The notes under the pieces were generated by a model that searched no databases, was not told the origin of the DNA, and worked only from the letters and a program-made list of their open reading frames with translations. Shown in pieces: positions 28,403 through 37,870 of a stretch of DNA of 50,806 bases (position 1 is its first letter; each line of letters opens with the position of its first letter). Origin of the DNA: a bacterium (GTDB taxonomy: Bacteria > SZUA-79 > Acidulodesulfobacterales > Acidulodesulfobacteraceae); NCBI GenBank assembly GCA_027318865.1, contig DAHVOJ010000009.1, forward strand, positions 1-50,806, written 5' to 3'. The position numbers and the translations under genes are program-made.

Positions 28403-28427
28403 GAAATTTTTATTAATAAGTTAACGA

Positions 28428-28622
28428 TTAATAACTGAAATAATTTTTCTTGGAATTTCTTTTTCTGGAAGCCGCAGCTTTTTTCTTTTTTTTGACGCTT
28501 GGCTTTTCGTAATGCTCCCTTTTCCTGATTTCCGAAAGAATTCCGGCTCTTTCACAGGATTTTTTAAATCGTCTTAAAGCATTTTCGAAAGATTCGTTTT
28601 CTTTAATTTTTACGATAGACAA
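28428..28622 (-). CDS. rpsU: 30S ribosomal protein S21
   Basis: 64 residues, with the typical S21 start [28 protein letters not shown] and a basic tail ([13 protein letters not shown]). Initiation is at TTG, with AAGGAGG 12 nt upstream. S21 sits near the anti-Shine-Dalgarno end of 16S rRNA. It is the first gene of the rpsU-cvpA-dnaG-rpoD block. The 118-bp gap before it, after hisIE, has three CGGGT-type direct repeats but no clear hairpin. Confidence 0.95.
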   Translation of the reverse strand: MSIVKIKENESFENALRRFKKSCERAGILSEIRKREHYEKPSVKKKKKAAASRKRNSKKNYFSY

Positions 28623-28740
28623 AACCTAAATTCGCCTCCTTTTTGCTTTTTTTATATTTTAGAATCCTAATATATAGTATCGTATATTTTCTATTAATTT
28701 GCAACCCGAAAAATCGACCCGCAAAAAAATAGACCCGCCG

Positions 28741-29481
28741 TCATTTTAATTTTCTGGAATTTTTTTCGTCCAATCCCGAAATCCCTTCCCGCCTTTTTAA
28801 TTCGTCTATAACTAAATAAAAATCTATCCCCGAATAAACAAGCACAACTATATAAAAAAACATTAAATCCGCAGACTCGTAAATTATTCTATCTCTGTCG
28901 CCGGCTATAACCGACAAAATAAGTTCAAGCGATTCTTCCTGTAATTTTTTACCTATTTTTTCAGGTCCCTGGTTTAAAAGTTTTGCCGTATAAGATTTTT
29001 CCGGATCCGAACCTTTTCGGCTTGCGATATGATCATATAAGAGCTTAAGCGAATAAAATATTCCGTCGTTTTTATTCTCGGACAAAACGGGCTCGAACGG
29101 CGATATTTTATTATTAACCTTAGAATAAAAACAGGATTTATGCCCGGTATGGCACGCAGGACCGTTTTGGATTATTTTCAATAAAATGCCGTCATTATCG
29201 CAATCAAAAAAAATTTCTTTTACCGGTTGGGTATGTCCCGAAGTTTCGCCTTTCTTCCATAATTTATTTCTCGATCTTGAAAAATAATGCGCATAACCGG
29301 TTTCGACGGTTTTTCTCAGCGCCTCTTCGTTCATAAACGCCAGCATCAAGATATCTTTTGAATAATAATCCTGCGCAACTGCCGGAATAAGACCGTTAAG
29401 CTTTGAGAAATCTATTTTTTTTAAAAATAATTCGAGCGAATTATCGTCGAATACGTCAACGGTTATATTATTTTCTTTCAC
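28741..29481 (-). CDS. hisI: Bifunctional phosphoribosyl-AMP cyclohydrolase / phosphoribosyl-ATP pyrophosphatase
   Basis: 246 residues, a HisI-HisE fusion. Residues ~1-140 are the cyclohydrolase with its zinc/metal site ([28 protein letters not shown]) and ETSGHTQPV. Residues ~155-240 are the pyrophosphatase with the E-E-x-x-E helix ([15 protein letters not shown]...ESADLMFF). It catalyses steps 2 and 3 of histidine synthesis. It overlaps hisF by 4 bp and is the last his gene here. Confidence 0.96.
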   Translation of the reverse strand: MKENNITVDVFDDNSLELFLKKIDFSKLNGLIPAVAQDYYSKDILMLAFMNEEALRKTVETGYAHYFSRSRNKLWKKGETSGHTQPVKEIFFDCDNDGILLKIIQNGPACHTGHKSCFYSKVNNKISPFEPVLSENKNDGIFYSLKLLYDHIASRKGSDPEKSYTAKLLNQGPEKIGKKLQEESLELILSVIAGDRDRIIYESADLMFFYIVVLVYSGIDFYLVIDELKRREGISGLDEKNSRKLK

Positions 29482-30233
29482 AATCTTACGTTTATCCCTT
29501 TTGATTTTAAATATTTTTTTATAGGCACGATGCCGGAATTTTCGTAATGAAATATAGATGCGGCAAGCGCGGCGCTTACATCGGCTTTTACAAAAACTTC
29601 CTCTATATCCTGCGCATCTTTAGCTCCTCCCGAAGCAATAACCGGAATTTTTACGCTTTGAACTACCATAGACGTAAGATTTATCTCGTAGCCGCTTTTA
29701 GTTCCGTCCTTGTCCATACTGGTCAGCAGTATTTCTCCGGCTCCTCTGTTATATGCTTCTTTAGCCCAGTTTACTGCATTAATGCCTGCATTAATTCTTC
29801 CGCCGTGAGTAAAAACTATATACTCATTCCCTATTTTTTTTGCATCTATCGCTATTACTATTGTAGATGAACCGAACTTTTTTGCCGCATCGTCTATAAG
29901 TCCGGGATTAAGAACCGCCGCCGTATTAATAGATACTTTGTCTGCTCCGCTGTTAAGCAGATTTCTTATGTCTTCTATTTCCGAAACGCCTCCGCCGACG
30001 CTAAAAGGAATAAAAATATTTTCCGAAATCTTCTCGACGAGCCTTAAAATGGTTTTTCTTTTCTCGCTTGAAGCCGTTATATCTAAAAACATAAGTTCGT
30101 CTGCAAGCTCGTCGTCGTATCTTCTTGCAAGTTTCACGGGGTCGCCGGCGCTTCTCAAACCTTCGAAATTTACACCTTTCACTACTTCGTCGTTTTTAAT
30201 ATCTAAACACGGTATTATTCTTTTTGCAAGCAT
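29478..30233 (-). CDS. hisF: Imidazole glycerol phosphate synthase subunit HisF (cyclase)
   Basis: 251 residues, a TIM barrel. The N-terminal catalytic Asp is in [19 protein letters not shown] and the second in [13 protein letters not shown]. Phosphate-binding loops are FSVGGGV and IASGGA. It uses ammonia from HisH to make imidazole glycerol phosphate and AICAR. It begins 8 bp after hisA and overlaps hisIE by 4 bp. Confidence 0.97.
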   Translation of the reverse strand: MLAKRIIPCLDIKNDEVVKGVNFEGLRSAGDPVKLARRYDDELADELMFLDITASSEKRKTILRLVEKISENIFIPFSVGGGVSEIEDIRNLLNSGADKVSINTAAVLNPGLIDDAAKKFGSSTIVIAIDAKKIGNEYIVFTHGGRINAGINAVNWAKEAYNRGAGEILLTSMDKDGTKSGYEINLTSMVVQSVKIPVIASGGAKDAQDIEEVFVKADVSAALAASIFHYENSGIVPIKKYLKSKGINVRL

Positions 30234-30241
30234 AAATTTAC

Positions 30242-30961
30242 CTATAAAATTGCGTTCGCCGCTTCTAAATCGATTCTTCCGTCATAAAGAGCTTTTCCGA
30301 CTATTACTCCTTCAAGAGAAGTTATATTAAGTTCTTTAATTTTTTTAATATCGCTCAGTTCCGAAACTCCGCCGGAGGCAATTATATTAACGTTTAATCT
30401 TGAAAGCTTTTTTATGAGTTCCAAATTAACCCCTGCCAGCATTCCATCTTTTTTAATATCGGTAAATATAAAAGTTCGTATTCCGTAAACTTCCTTTAAA
30501 TTTTTTACTGCTTCCGAAAAAGATGTTTCGACATATTCACTCCAGCCGGAGATTGCTATTTTTTCATCGTATAAGTCTATTCCTGCTATTATCCTTCCTT
30601 TATATCTTAACAAAGAATTTTTAATCGAATTTATATTTTTAAATAATATCGAGCCTAGAACGATATACGATGCGCCTGCGCCGAAATAATTTTCTATAAT
30701 ATCGTCGTTCCTTATGCCTCCTCCTACTTCTACCGGAATTTTAACGGATTTTATAATATCTTTTATAACGTCGAAATTATCCGGATTCCCTGATTTAGCC
30801 CCGTCCAGATCCACCAGATGCAGTCTTTTGGCTCCCGACTTTTGCCAGTTAAAAGCCGCTTCTGCCGGTGAAATCTCATATTCTTTTTTAGCGTCGTAAT
30901 CGCCCATGGTAAGCCGGACGCACTTTGAACCCAATATATCTACGGCAGGTATTATAATCAT
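30242..30961 (-). CDS. hisA: ProFAR isomerase HisA
   Basis: 239 residues, a TIM barrel paralogous to HisF. It begins IIIPAVDILGSKCVRLTMGDY, with catalytic Asp in AVDI and the second acidic residue in FIFTDIKKDGMLAGVN. Phosphate loops are EVGGGIRND and IASGGVSE. It isomerises the ProFAR aminoaldose to PRFAR. It lies between hisH (19 bp) and hisF (8 bp). Confidence 0.96.
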   Translation of the reverse strand: MIIIPAVDILGSKCVRLTMGDYDAKKEYEISPAEAAFNWQKSGAKRLHLVDLDGAKSGNPDNFDVIKDIIKSVKIPVEVGGGIRNDDIIENYFGAGASYIVLGSILFKNINSIKNSLLRYKGRIIAGIDLYDEKIAISGWSEYVETSFSEAVKNLKEVYGIRTFIFTDIKKDGMLAGVNLELIKKLSRLNVNIIASGGVSELSDIKKIKELNITSLEGVIVGKALYDGRIDLEAANAIL

Positions 30962-30980
30962 ATGAATATTATTTATTTAA

Positions 30981-31601
30981 TTAATTATCGATAAAATTTT
31001 TTAATAATGTTAATCCTGTCGTATGACTTTTTTCCGGATGAAACTGACAGGCGAAAAGATTGTCTTTTTTTACACATGCGGCAAATTTTCCGTAATAATC
31101 GCAAACCGCGGCGGCAATATCTTCTTCCGGCACGCAATAGTATGAATGAAGAAAATAAAAAAAACTTTTGTTTTTTATTCCTTTAAATTCTTTTACGTCT
31201 TTTACGGACTTTAATATTTCTATGTCGTTCCATCCTATATGCGGTATTAAGTTAACGGCTCCCTCGTTAAATTTTATTACTTTTCCTTTTAAAATACCCA
31301 GTCCTTCGCTATGGCCGAATTCTTCCGAAGTTTCAAATAAAAGCTGCATCCCGAGGCATATTCCCAAAAAATTTTTCCCTGAGGTAACGGCATCTTTGAT
31401 AGGCTCAATCAGACCTTTTCGTCCGAGCGTCAACATGGCGTCTTTAAAACCGCCCACGCCGGGCAAAACTAAATGGGTTGCATCTTCGATATCTTTAAAA
31501 TCTCCGGTAATTTTTGCGGAATAACCTAAAAAATTAAAAGCGTTTCTAACATTTTTAAGGTTTCCCATACCGTAATCTATTATCGCTATCTTTTTTTTCA
31601 T
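30981..31601 (-). CDS. hisH: Imidazole glycerol phosphate synthase subunit HisH (glutaminase)
   Basis: 206 residues, a class I amidotransferase. The nucleophile Cys is in FLGICLGMQLLFE and the His-Glu pair is in FACQFHPEKSHTTGL. The oxyanion region PGVGGFKDAM is present. It supplies ammonia to HisF through the barrel. It starts 18 bp after the amidase gene. Confidence 0.97.
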   Translation of the reverse strand: MKKKIAIIDYGMGNLKNVRNAFNFLGYSAKITGDFKDIEDATHLVLPGVGGFKDAMLTLGRKGLIEPIKDAVTSGKNFLGICLGMQLLFETSEEFGHSEGLGILKGKVIKFNEGAVNLIPHIGWNDIEILKSVKDVKEFKGIKNKSFFYFLHSYYCVPEEDIAAAVCDYYGKFAACVKKDNLFACQFHPEKSHTTGLTLLKNFIDN

Positions 31602-31619
31602 TTTTTTTATTTAATCTTA

Positions 31620-32615
31620 TTATCTTTTTTCGATTATAAAATATTTATAAATTGCATTTGATATTGCATCCGCAATCATCTGCCTGAATGTAGAAGAAGC
31701 CAAAAGGCGCTCTTCGAAAGGATTTGAAATATACGCATATTCTATAACCACTGCGGGCATAGTAGTAAACCTCAATACATAAAGATCGTCCATTACAACG
31801 CCGTCATACTTCAAATTTAACTTGGAAGAAACATAATGTTCCAGATAATTTGCAAATGCATATGAATTTCTGTGAAAATAATAAGTAGTCGTTCCATAAA
31901 GATATGGAACAACGGTTGAGTTACAGTATAATCCTATAAATAAATTTGCTCCGCTTCGGTTTGCTTCGGCGACCACTTGTTGAAGGCTTACAAATACGTT
32001 AGACGTCCTGTCGATCTCCGTCTTAATTCCTTTAGCTTCAAGCAGTTTTCTCAACTTTAAAGCAACGCTTAAGTTTACGAAACTTTCCGGAAGACCCATA
32101 GGCCCTATCCCCCCCGGATCGCTGCCGCCGTGTCCCGCATCGATAAAAACGTTAAGATGAATGCCGTTCACGGCGGCATAAGTTTTTGCTCTCTTAGAAA
32201 CGTAAAGAACTGTTTCATAACGGTTATTTCCAAGATTTACAATCTTTATTGCAGGCTTCGCCATAGAACCCTGCCTTAAAACTACGTGTACGGAATATCG
32301 CGGAGCCGCGCTGAATTGAGAATACGAAACAGAAAATATATTAACGAACGGATTTTTTATTTTTTTACCGTGTCCATATAAAATTGCGTGTCCGAAAACT
32401 AAAATAAAAAACTTTTTATATCCGCTTTGAAATAAATATCCTTCATAAAAAGGCCTGCCGACTGTATAAATGTTTATGGATCCGTTTGCCTGTTCTATGG
32501 ATACCCCTGTAATTTCAGTTATATTACCGGAATATGCATAAACCCTGTCTGCCGTCATGGTTGCAAAGCCAAACAACATAAACATGGAAAATAAAAATAA
32601 AAATTTTCTTTTCAT
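31620..32615 (-). CDS. N-acetylmuramoyl-L-alanine amidase with AMIN-like N-terminal domain
   Basis: 331 residues from ATG 32615. The signal peptide is MKRKFLFLFSMFMLFGFATMTADRVYA. Residues ~28-150 form an AMIN-like beta domain; residues ~155-331 are Amidase_3 with the zinc motif NVFIDAGHGGSDPG (His, then Glu in LPESFVNLS) and a catalytic Glu near VVIEYAYISN. It cleaves the glycan-peptide bond during cell separation in the periplasm. The open frame extends upstream to 32678 inside hisB, but the signal peptide marks 32615. It lies in the middle of the histidine genes, overlapping no his gene. Confidence 0.88.
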   Translation of the reverse strand: MKRKFLFLFSMFMLFGFATMTADRVYAYSGNITEITGVSIEQANGSINIYTVGRPFYEGYLFQSGYKKFFILVFGHAILYGHGKKIKNPFVNIFSVSYSQFSAAPRYSVHVVLRQGSMAKPAIKIVNLGNNRYETVLYVSKRAKTYAAVNGIHLNVFIDAGHGGSDPGGIGPMGLPESFVNLSVALKLRKLLEAKGIKTEIDRTSNVFVSLQQVVAEANRSGANLFIGLYCNSTVVPYLYGTTTYYFHRNSYAFANYLEHYVSSKLNLKYDGVVMDDLYVLRFTTMPAVVIEYAYISNPFEERLLASSTFRQMIADAISNAIYKYFIIEKR

Positions 32616-32622
32616 TTTTTGG

Positions 32623-33324
32623 TTATATGCTTCCTTTCGTGGAAGGCACTCCAAAATCGTCAACGATTTTAAGGGCATCGGAAACAGCTCTTCCCGTAGA
32701 TTTAAATATAGCCTCTACCATATGATGAATATTTGAACCGTATTGAATATTGACATGGAGATTCATAAGCGCGTTTTTGCACACGGCGTCAAAAAATATA
32801 CTGGAATACACATAAAAAAATTTATCTACTAGTATTTCTCTTGACGCTTGTCCCGAAATTCGCGCCGAAGGTTTGAAAAAATCTTTTCCCGATTGCGATA
32901 TATCTTCGTCGATATACCTGCATACAAAAAAAGCTCGACCGCAAAAATCCACCGTTGACTGCACGAGAGCATCGTCCATGGGAACGGAAGCGAAACCGAA
33001 TCTTTTTATGCCCTTTTTGTCGCCGGAAAGATCTTTCAACGCGCCGCCCAGAATTATTCCGGTATCTTCTATCAGGTGATGCAGATCGACCCCTGTATCG
33101 CCTTTTGCCCTAAGAACCATATCGAAACCTGAATGCTTCGAAAATTGTTCGAGCATATGGTTAAAAAAAGGAACGCCGGAATCTATTTTATATTTCCCTC
33201 TTCCGTCGATATTTAATTCAAGTTTTATGTCTGTTTCGGCAGTCTTTCTTAAAAAACGACCCTTGCGCTTTCTCGCTATCTTTTTTTTAATTTTCGCCCC
33301 TTCGGCGGTTTTTGTCATTGCCAT
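32623..33324 (-). CDS. hisB: Imidazoleglycerol-phosphate dehydratase
   Basis: 233 residues, monofunctional IGPD. Metal-binding histidine motifs FFNHMLEQFSKHSGFD, DLHHLIEDTGI and NIHHMVEAIFKSTGRA are present. It removes water from IGP to give imidazole acetol phosphate. There is no HAD phosphatase domain, and no histidinol-phosphatase gene occurs in the window. The first ~25 residues (KIKKKIARKRKGRF) are a basic extension before the normal family start; no alternative start codon with a Shine-Dalgarno is evident. Confidence 0.95.
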   Translation of the reverse strand: MAMTKTAEGAKIKKKIARKRKGRFLRKTAETDIKLELNIDGRGKYKIDSGVPFFNHMLEQFSKHSGFDMVLRAKGDTGVDLHHLIEDTGIILGGALKDLSGDKKGIKRFGFASVPMDDALVQSTVDFCGRAFFVCRYIDEDISQSGKDFFKPSARISGQASREILVDKFFYVYSSIFFDAVCKNALMNLHVNIQYGSNIHHMVEAIFKSTGRAVSDALKIVDDFGVPSTKGSI

Positions 33325-33389
33325 ATTGCACCATAAACCCGTAATTATTATATCATATTAACATATCGCAAACACGTTGTTTTTTGCGT

Positions 33390-34478
33390 CTATAAACTTT
33401 TATTAAATTTTTCAAAGTAATCCGCCAATTTTTTATTTTCTAAAGGGGTGCCGACCGTTATTCTATAGTACAATTTCATATCGCCGGTAAAACCTCTTAT
33501 AATTATATTATTATTTTTTAAAAACTCGTCAAATTTATTTTTTTGTTTTTCGTTATTAAGCCTGATTAACAAAAAATTTGCATCCGAAGGGTAAACGAAG
33601 GCAAAATCAAATTTGTTCAATGCCCGATACAATATCTGTCTTTGTTCGAGCGTTTCTTTTATATTTTTATCGAATTCGGCGAAATTATTTAAAAAAAATT
33701 CTATAGAGTTTAAAGTTAAAGAGTTTATATTGTAAGGTAATTTTATTTTTTTAAATTCGTCGATAAGTTTGTTTCCCGAAAAAAGTAAACCGAACCTTAA
33801 TCCTGCAAGCCCTATTTTAGAAAAGGTTTTTAAAACGATTAAATTGTCGCTTTTTGATATGCTCTTCAAAAAAGATTGTTCGTGCGAAAAGAATAAATAA
33901 GCTTCATCTACTACGACTATATTGTTTTTATTCTCGAGAAGGCTTTCTATAATATTGCGGTTAAAATGATTTCCCGTAGGATTGTTTGGATAACTAAAAA
34001 AAAATATATTTTTTAAGTTTTTATTTTTTGTAATATCTTCGGTTATATTTTCGGACAAATCAAAATTTTTTTTGCTAAGTTTTATGATATTAGTATTCAA
34101 ATCGTTGTATTTTGCTATAATTTCGTACATAGAAAAGGAAGGGGACGGAATATTAACCGTAACGTCTTTTTTCAGGCTCGACAGAATAATCGATATAAGT
34201 TCGTCCGACCCGTTGCCGAAAATGAAATTATAAGGTGCGGTATTATAAAATTTTTCAATCAGTTTGAGAAGATTTTTTGAACCGGAATCGGGATAAAGGT
34301 TTATAAGAGTGTCTTTTATATAATCGGCATATTTTTTTTTGATATTTTCGCTAAGAATATAATTTGATTCGTTTGCATCTAGTTTTAATGCTCCCGGCGA
34401 TTCCACCTCATTTATTTTATAGGCGCTAAGCTTGCGGACGCTATCTTTAATAAAATTTTCTATTTTAAAAGAAGACAT
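33390..34478 (-). CDS. hisC: Histidinol-phosphate aminotransferase
   Basis: 362 residues, fold type I PLP enzyme. Substrate and cofactor segments include LDANESNY, IFGNGSDELI, SYPNNPTGNHF, VVDEAYLFF and the PLP lysine in LKTFSKIGLAGLRFG. The C-terminal arginine is in IRGFTGDMKLYYRITVGTPLEN. It transaminates imidazole acetol phosphate. The gene is more AT-rich and Asn/Lys-rich than its neighbours but not interrupted. It lies 10 bp after hisD. Confidence 0.95.
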   Translation of the reverse strand: MSSFKIENFIKDSVRKLSAYKINEVESPGALKLDANESNYILSENIKKKYADYIKDTLINLYPDSGSKNLLKLIEKFYNTAPYNFIFGNGSDELISIILSSLKKDVTVNIPSPSFSMYEIIAKYNDLNTNIIKLSKKNFDLSENITEDITKNKNLKNIFFFSYPNNPTGNHFNRNIIESLLENKNNIVVVDEAYLFFSHEQSFLKSISKSDNLIVLKTFSKIGLAGLRFGLLFSGNKLIDEFKKIKLPYNINSLTLNSIEFFLNNFAEFDKNIKETLEQRQILYRALNKFDFAFVYPSDANFLLIRLNNEKQKNKFDEFLKNNNIIIRGFTGDMKLYYRITVGTPLENKKLADYFEKFNKSL

Positions 34479-34488
34479 GATTACTTAA

Positions 34489-35796
34489 TTATTCGTTATT
34501 TTCTTTTATTTTTTTTATTCTTAAACTTACCGATTCGTTATGCGCGCTCAATCCTTCCGCTTCGGAAAAGAAATTTATGTCTTTGGCGCTTTTTAATAAA
34601 AAACCGGGGCCTGACGAAATAACGCTCGTCCTTTTGAGAAAAGACAGCGTGTCTAACGGCGAAAAAAACCTCGCCGTACCGCCGGTGGGCAGAACATGGC
34701 TTGGACCGGCTACGTAATCGCCCAGAGATTCCGGAGTATTACCGCCTAAAAATAAGGCTCCCGCATTTTTTATTAAAAACATTTTTTCGAACGGATCTCT
34801 TATGTATAGCTCTAAATGTTCAGGGGCAAGCTCGTTTGCTATATCGATAGATTCGCTTAAAGAACGGGTTAATACTAAGGATGCATTGGAATTTATAGAC
34901 TTTTCTATTATTTCTTTTCTCTTTTCGCTCCTGATTAATTCAGGCAAAATCAGCTCTATTTTTTCGATAATCGAACGGCTGCTGCTTATGACGGTGGAAA
35001 CGGCCATTTCGTCATGCTCGGCTTGAGACATCATATCTACAGCCGCAAGTTCGGGATCTGCGCTGTCATCGCATATTATGGCAATTTCGCTCGGTCCTGC
35101 TATCATATCTATATCCACGTCTCCGTAAACCATCTTTTTCGCGGTTGCGACGTAAATATTTCCGGGACCGGCTATCTTATCGACGCGAGGAATCGTCCGC
35201 GTTCCGTAAGCAAGGGCAAATATCGCATGCGGACCGCCTATTTTAAATATTTTGCCTATGCCGCACAAAACTGCCGCCGCAATAACATAATCGTTTAATT
35301 TGCCTCCGGGAGGGGTAACCGCAATAATATCTTTAACCCCTGCGGCGGCGGCAGGAACTGCATTCATAATAACGGACGACGGATAGCTCGCTTTGCCTCC
35401 GGGAACGTATATTCCGACTTTTTGCAGGGGAGATATAAGCTGTCCGGTTATAAGACCGTTATCGTTATCGCTAGAAAACCATGTCTGTATTCTTTGTTTG
35501 GAATGATAATCGTAAACTCTTTTTATCGTATTTTCGATGCTTTTTCGCTCGTCTTTAGTCAGGGAATTTATCGACCCGGTTTTTTCTTTTTCTGTAATTA
35601 AAAAATCTTCCGGCAAGAGTTTAACTTTATCGAACCTTTCGGTATATGCCGTTAAAGCGTCGTCTCCTGCGGCGATAACATCCGAACGTATAATTTTAAG
35701 CTCCTGTTGAATCTTATCGGAAAAGTCAAACTGTCTGAGCCTTCTTTCTTTTAAAAAATTTTTAAAATCGTCTTTTTGGGAATCAAATATCCGCAT
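34489..35796 (-). CDS. hisD: Histidinol dehydrogenase
   Basis: 435 residues, normal length. Conserved YVPGGKASYPSSVIMNA, GPGNIYVATAK and the zinc-site segments AEHDEMA and ELAPEHLEL are present, and GPSHVLPTGGTARF follows. It oxidises histidinol to histidine in two NAD-dependent steps. It overlaps hisG by 14 bp (translational coupling). Confidence 0.97.
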   Translation of the reverse strand: MRIFDSQKDDFKNFLKERRLRQFDFSDKIQQELKIIRSDVIAAGDDALTAYTERFDKVKLLPEDFLITEKEKTGSINSLTKDERKSIENTIKRVYDYHSKQRIQTWFSSDNDNGLITGQLISPLQKVGIYVPGGKASYPSSVIMNAVPAAAAGVKDIIAVTPPGGKLNDYVIAAAVLCGIGKIFKIGGPHAIFALAYGTRTIPRVDKIAGPGNIYVATAKKMVYGDVDIDMIAGPSEIAIICDDSADPELAAVDMMSQAEHDEMAVSTVISSSRSIIEKIELILPELIRSEKRKEIIEKSINSNASLVLTRSLSESIDIANELAPEHLELYIRDPFEKMFLIKNAGALFLGGNTPESLGDYVAGPSHVLPTGGTARFFSPLDTLSFLKRTSVISSGPGFLLKSAKDINFFSEAEGLSAHNESVSLRIKKIKENNE

Positions 35797-36511
35797 TCTT
35801 CTTAACCCGTTCTTTTAAATCGTCTATCAAAGCCGAGATTCTCCCTGAATTGATTTTAAGGCTTGCCCTGTTGACTATCAGTCTCGAAGTAACATAAACT
35901 ATATCGTCTATGGGAATTAAATTATTTTGCCTTAAGGTTTCTCCCGTCGAAACAAGATCTACAATAAAATCGCATAATCCGGAAACAGGAGCGAGTTCGA
36001 CGTTTCCGTACAGTTTTATGATTTGAACGTTCGAAACCCCTTTTTTATTGAAAAAATCTCTCGTAATACGCACATATTTAGTAGCAACGCGAAGATTTGA
36101 CACGGAATAATATATTTTTTTTTTGACATTGTCTTCTTTATGCTTAATCTCTTTTTCCGTTATTAAGCTTTTATCTGCCGCAGCAACTACCCTGCATTTG
36201 CCGATGCCAAGGTCTAACGGTTCATACACGTTTCTTGGCTTTTCGAGCAAAACGTCTTTTCCGGAAACACCTGCATCGGCGGCCCCGTATTCAACAAAAG
36301 TAGGAACGTCCCACGGCTTTACTATAAGAAGGCTTACAAGATCGTCCTCGTAGTCGAATATCAGCCTTCTCGAATCGTAATCCTCGTCCTGATGTTTAAT
36401 GTAATTAGATCTTCTTAAAAGCTCGAGGGCTTCTTTTAGCACTCTTCCTTTAGGAACTGCAATTTTAAGTTTTTTCTGCTTATTTTGTTTTTTATTTTGC
36501 TCAGTTTTCAT
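35783..36511 (-). CDS. hisG: ATP phosphoribosyltransferase, short form
   Basis: 242 residues. The catalytic core runs from KIAVPKGRVLKEALELL to DLVSTGETLRQNNL with PRPP-loop-like segment. It has no C-terminal ACT-like regulatory domain (long forms are about 290 residues), so it belongs to the short HisG group, which normally needs HisZ as regulatory partner. No hisZ lies in the window. The first ~14 residues are a Lys/Gln/Asn tail. It is the first his gene, 24 bp after murA. Confidence 0.93.
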   Translation of the reverse strand: MKTEQNKKQNKQKKLKIAVPKGRVLKEALELLRRSNYIKHQDEDYDSRRLIFDYEDDLVSLLIVKPWDVPTFVEYGAADAGVSGKDVLLEKPRNVYEPLDLGIGKCRVVAAADKSLITEKEIKHKEDNVKKKIYYSVSNLRVATKYVRITRDFFNKKGVSNVQIIKLYGNVELAPVSGLCDFIVDLVSTGETLRQNNLIPIDDIVYVTSRLIVNRASLKINSGRISALIDDLKERVKKNADI

Positions 36512-36535
36512 TACCTTATATTTACGCTCTTATTC

Positions 36536-37870
36536 TTATGCGCTCTTACTGCAAGCAATATCGTTAAAATTAGATTCTTCGCCGGGCAGGGCAGAAATAT
36601 CGTTTTCTTTGACTCTTGAAATTATAGCGCCCAAATTTGCCAATTTCTTTTCCATTTTTTCGTAACCGCGGTCAAGATGATAAATTCTTGAAATGGCGGT
36701 TAAGCCGTCGGAAGAAGCCAAACCGGCCAATACAAGCGAAGCGCTGGCTCTTAAATCCGTAGCCATAACCTCTGCGCCGGAAAGCTTTATAGCGCCTTTT
36801 ACTATGGCAAAATTATTTCTTATTTTTATATTTGCTCCCAGGCGTATAAGTTCAGCCACATGCATAAATCTATTTTCAAAAACATTTTCGGTAATAACGC
36901 ATAAGCCGCATGAAATCGTCATAAGAGCCATCATCTGAGCCTGCATATCGGTGGGAAAATCCGGATAAGGCGCCGTAGAAATATCGACGCTTTTAATAAC
37001 CTTGGAACCCTTAATTCTTATAGACGACGATGAATTTATAATAATTTTAGCGCCTGCTTCCGAAAGTTTTTCTATTATGGATCCAAGATGATTTACGTTC
37101 AGATTTTTGAGAATTATATCGCCTTTAGTTATTGCAGAAGCTACCATAAAAGTTCCGGCTTCGATCCTGTCGGGAATGACCCTGTGGTATAAACGGTTAA
37201 GCTTTTTAACGCCGTTTATCGAAATCACGGACGGTTCTATCCTTTTTATATTTGCTCCTCCGTTATTAAGAGCGAGTATCATATCATCGATTTCGGGTTC
37301 TCTTGCGGCATTTTTTATAACGGTCGTTCCTTCGGCAAGCGTTGCCGCCATAATGACGTTTTCCGTTCCGGTGACCGATGGAATAGGAAAATTTATAACC
37401 GCGCCTTTAAGCTTATCCGCGAAAACCTCAACGTATCCATGATCGACTTTAACGGTAGCGCCCAGCAATCTGAGAGCATTTAAATGAAAATCGATAGGTC
37501 TTGCTCCTATTGCACAACCGCCGGGTAAGGATACCCTTGCGCGTTTATATTTTGCAAGGAGGGGGCCGAGAACTAAAACCGAGGCTCTCATCGTCTTAAC
37601 GAGATCGTAAGGCGCATCGTAATTGTCGATGCCGGAAGTATTTATAATTAGTTTATTGGCGTCATCCGTTTTTTTAATTTCGGCGCCGAGACTTATTAAG
37701 AGTTTTTTAATAGTCTTAATATCTTCGAGATCCGGTACGTTATCTATTTCGCTGTCAAAATTATCGAACATGATGGACGAAACTATTATCGGCAGAGAAG
37801 CGTTTTTGGAACCGCTTATAGAAACTTCTCCGACTAAAGGAAATCCTCCTTCTATTACCATTTTATCCAT
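36536..37870 (-). CDS. murA: UDP-N-acetylglucosamine 1-carboxyvinyltransferase
   Basis: 444 residues, EPSP-synthase fold. The N-terminal SISGSKNASLPI and the catalytic loop LPGGCAIGARPIDFHL with Cys119 are present; the Cys (not Asp) implies fosfomycin sensitivity, as known for the family. The C-terminal DLRASASLVLAGL is intact. It transfers enolpyruvate from PEP to UDP-GlcNAc, the first step of peptidoglycan synthesis. It overlaps prmC by 8 bp and precedes hisG by 24 bp. Confidence 0.97.
   Translation of the reverse strand: MDKMVIEGGFPLVGEVSISGSKNASLPIIVSSIMFDNFDSEIDNVPDLEDIKTIKKLLISLGAEIKKTDDANKLIINTSGIDNYDAPYDLVKTMRASVLVLGPLLAKYKRARVSLPGGCAIGARPIDFHLNALRLLGATVKVDHGYVEVFADKLKGAVINFPIPSVTGTENVIMAATLAEGTTVIKNAAREPEIDDMILALNNGGANIKRIEPSVISINGVKKLNRLYHRVIPDRIEAGTFMVASAITKGDIILKNLNVNHLGSIIEKLSEAGAKIIINSSSSIRIKGSKVIKSVDISTAPYPDFPTDMQAQMMALMTISCGLCVITENVFENRFMHVAELIRLGANIKIRNNFAIVKGAIKLSGAEVMATDLRASASLVLAGLASSDGLTAISRIYHLDRGYEKMEKKLANLGAIISRVKENDISALPGEESNFNDIACSKSA

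Noticed and set aside
28623-28740. Possible terminator between hisIE and rpsU
   Set aside because: The repeated CGGGT segments are direct, not inverted, and no stem of useful length forms.
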